A stretch of 64,000 nucleotides of DNA from CADEGL01 sp050180485 (GTDB lineage Bacteria; Pseudomonadota; Alphaproteobacteria; CADEGL01), in contig JBFXED010000018.1 in NCBI GenBank assembly GCA_050180485.1, forward strand, positions 17,832-81,831, written 5' to 3'. Numbering within the stretch: position 1 is the stretch's first letter; each line of letters opens with the position of its first letter. Of the stretch, positions 62,811-64,000 are shown piece after piece. The translations under genes were made by a program, and so were the position numbers. A model generated the notes under the pieces. The model did not search any database and was not told where the DNA came from. It was given only the letters and a program-made list of their open reading frames with translations.

Positions 62811-64000
62811 ATGGAGCGGCGCAATCTCATCGAGATCGACGGCAAGCGCCTGTGGTCGACGGTGCTGCGTTCGTCGGAGATCGGCCCGGGCAAACGCGGC
62901 GGCATGCGCCGCCTGGCGCTCTCCGACTCCGACAAGGTCATGCGGGACCAGTTCGTGGCCTGGGCGAAAGAAGCCGGCTGCACGGTGACTGTCGATCAGG
63001 TCGGCACCATCTTTGCGCGCCGGAAGGGGCGCGAGGATCTGCCGCCGGTGGTCATCGGCAGCCACCTGGACACCCAGATCGCCGGCGGACGCTATGACGG
63101 CGTGCTCGGCGTGCTGGCCGGGCTCGAGGTGATCCGCACCCTCAACGACCGCGGCATCGAAACCAAGCGCCCCATCGAGGTCGCGTCCTGGACCAACGAG
63201 GAGGGCGCGCGCTTCACGCCCGCCATGACCGCGTCGGGCGCCTTCGCGGGCGTCTACTCCGTCGACTATGTCCACTCGCTCAAGGACGACGACGGGTTCA
63301 GTTTCGGCGCGGAGCTGAAGCGCACGGGGTATCTTGGCGCGGCGCCCGTCGGCGGCCGCCCGCTCGACGCCTATTTCGAGCTGCATATCGAACAGGGGCC
63401 GATCCTCGACCGCGAGCACATGCCGGTCGGCATCGTGACCAAGGGCTATGCGTCCCACGGGCGGCTCGTGGAGCTGTTCGGTGAGAACGCCCATGTCGGC
63501 TCGACGCCCATGGACCAGCGGCGGAACGCGCTTTACGGCGCATCGCTGATGGTAGCGGCGGCGCATGAGATCGGCTGGAGCCGCCATGCCAGCGAGGGCA
63601 AGGGCAACGCCTCGCGCCTGGTCTGCACGCCCAACAAGTTCGGTATCATTCCCGACTTCGCCCAGGTCGCTATCGACGTTCGCCACAAGGATGCGGCCGA
63701 GGCTGAGAAGATGGCGGCGGAGTTGGACAAAGCCATCGCCGAAGCCGCTAAGAAAGCCAATGTTGAGATGAAGGTCGTGGCGGCCTGGAGCTTCGGTAAC
63801 GAGCGCTTCGATCCGGAACTGGTCGGTCTCTTGAAGGATGCGGCGTCCGAACTTGGCGTGCCCGCCCGCGAGATGATGAGCCAGATCGGTCACGACGCCT
63901 AATACGTCAGCCGCGTGGCGCCCACGGCCCTGATCTTCACGCCCTGCAAGGACGGCATCAGCCACAACGAGTCCGAGCACACGACGCTGGAAGACAGCGT
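62811..64000 (+). pseudogene. M20 Zn-dependent hydantoinase/carbamoylase (allantoate amidohydrolase-like), in-frame TAA, runs off the edge
   Basis: The open part, 62811-63902, encodes 363 residues: SEIGPGKRGGMRRLALSDSD near 22-41, the metal motif IGSHLDTQIAGGRYDGVLG near 82-100, WTNEEGARFTPAM near 128-140 and LHIEQGPILDRE near 191-202. It should hydrolyse N-carbamoyl amino acids or ureido compounds. The frame then meets TAA at 63900-63902, directly after GHDA. Reading past it in the same frame gives YVSRVAPTALIFTPCKDGIS and then HNESEHTTLEDS, exactly the conserved C-terminal motif that supplies the last metal His. The coding sequence is therefore interrupted, by mutation, sequencing error or read-through, and is incomplete at the right edge. 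Confidence 0.85.

Noticed and set aside
1..64000. Search for tRNA, rRNA, insertion sequences, CRISPR arrays and attachment sites
   Set aside because: I found no cloverleaf with a TTCRA arm, no transposase or integrase motif, no regular spaced direct repeats and no flanking target duplications.

Overview
The window is one continuous, gene-dense, GC-rich bacterial stretch. Genes are packed into long co-directional operons with 4-base ATGA/GTGA overlaps, Tat-type signal peptides are frequent, and the gene families (tripartite FAD/FeS amino-acid dehydrogenase, type III CoA-transferase, IclR regulators, class III transaminase, DMT permeases) are those of a free-living, metabolically versatile alphaproteobacterium. 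That assignment is an inference from family content. I see no rRNA, tRNA, phage, transposase or CRISPR sequence, so this looks like chromosomal catabolic territory rather than a mobile island.

Layout. (1) 1-14664, minus strand: an apparent operon read right to left with three EamA/DMT permeases, an orphan family-5 solute-binding protein, six more EamA permeases, a creatinase/ectoine-hydrolase-like M24 protein, three paralogous two-cysteine Asp/Glu-racemase-like enzymes and an M20 amidohydrolase cut by the left edge. (2) 14779-23869: a D-2-hydroxyacid dehydrogenase and an acyl-CoA set with two ADP-forming acyl-CoA synthetases, a hotdog protein resembling 3-aminobutyryl-CoA ammonia-lyase, an SDR, a luciferase-like flavin oxidoreductase and an enoyl-CoA hydratase. 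(3) 23866-30053: a three-subunit FAD/FeS amino-acid dehydrogenase with a DapA-family lyase (resembling D-hydroxyproline or opine oxidation), then two hotdog thioesterases, a VOC protein and a nitroreductase. (4) 30057-34707, minus: beta-CASP metallo-hydrolase, acyl-CoA dehydrogenase, cupin, CaiB-type CoA-transferase. (5) 34884-39902, plus: four tandem ornithine-cyclodeaminase/mu-crystallin paralogs and a CidA/LrgB membrane pair. (6) 39905-49947: an IclR regulator divergent from a crotonase, then a polyamine-type ABC transporter (three binding proteins, two of them almost identical, an ATPase and one fused two-domain permease) and a DadA-like oxidase. (7) 49919-57298, minus: two more EamA permeases, class II aldolase, three SDRs, a second luciferase-like oxidoreductase, a PhyH-type dioxygenase. 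(8) 57446-64000: a GFA protein, an IclR gene downstream of a class III transaminase, two SDRs, a ureohydrolase and an M20 hydantoinase/carbamoylase interrupted by an in-frame TAA.

The common theme is uptake, export and stepwise breakdown of nitrogenous small molecules: amino acids, D- or cyclic amino acids, polyamines, ureido compounds and their CoA derivatives. The most striking property is local paralog stacking: 11 EamA permeases, 6 SDRs, 4 cyclodeaminase homologs, 3 racemase homologs and 3 binding proteins, most of them adjacent to their relatives. Two recurring inverted-repeat motifs, each found in the promoter region of an IclR gene or of the operon carrying one, tie separated genes into two candidate regulons. 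Substrates cannot be assigned from sequence alone.
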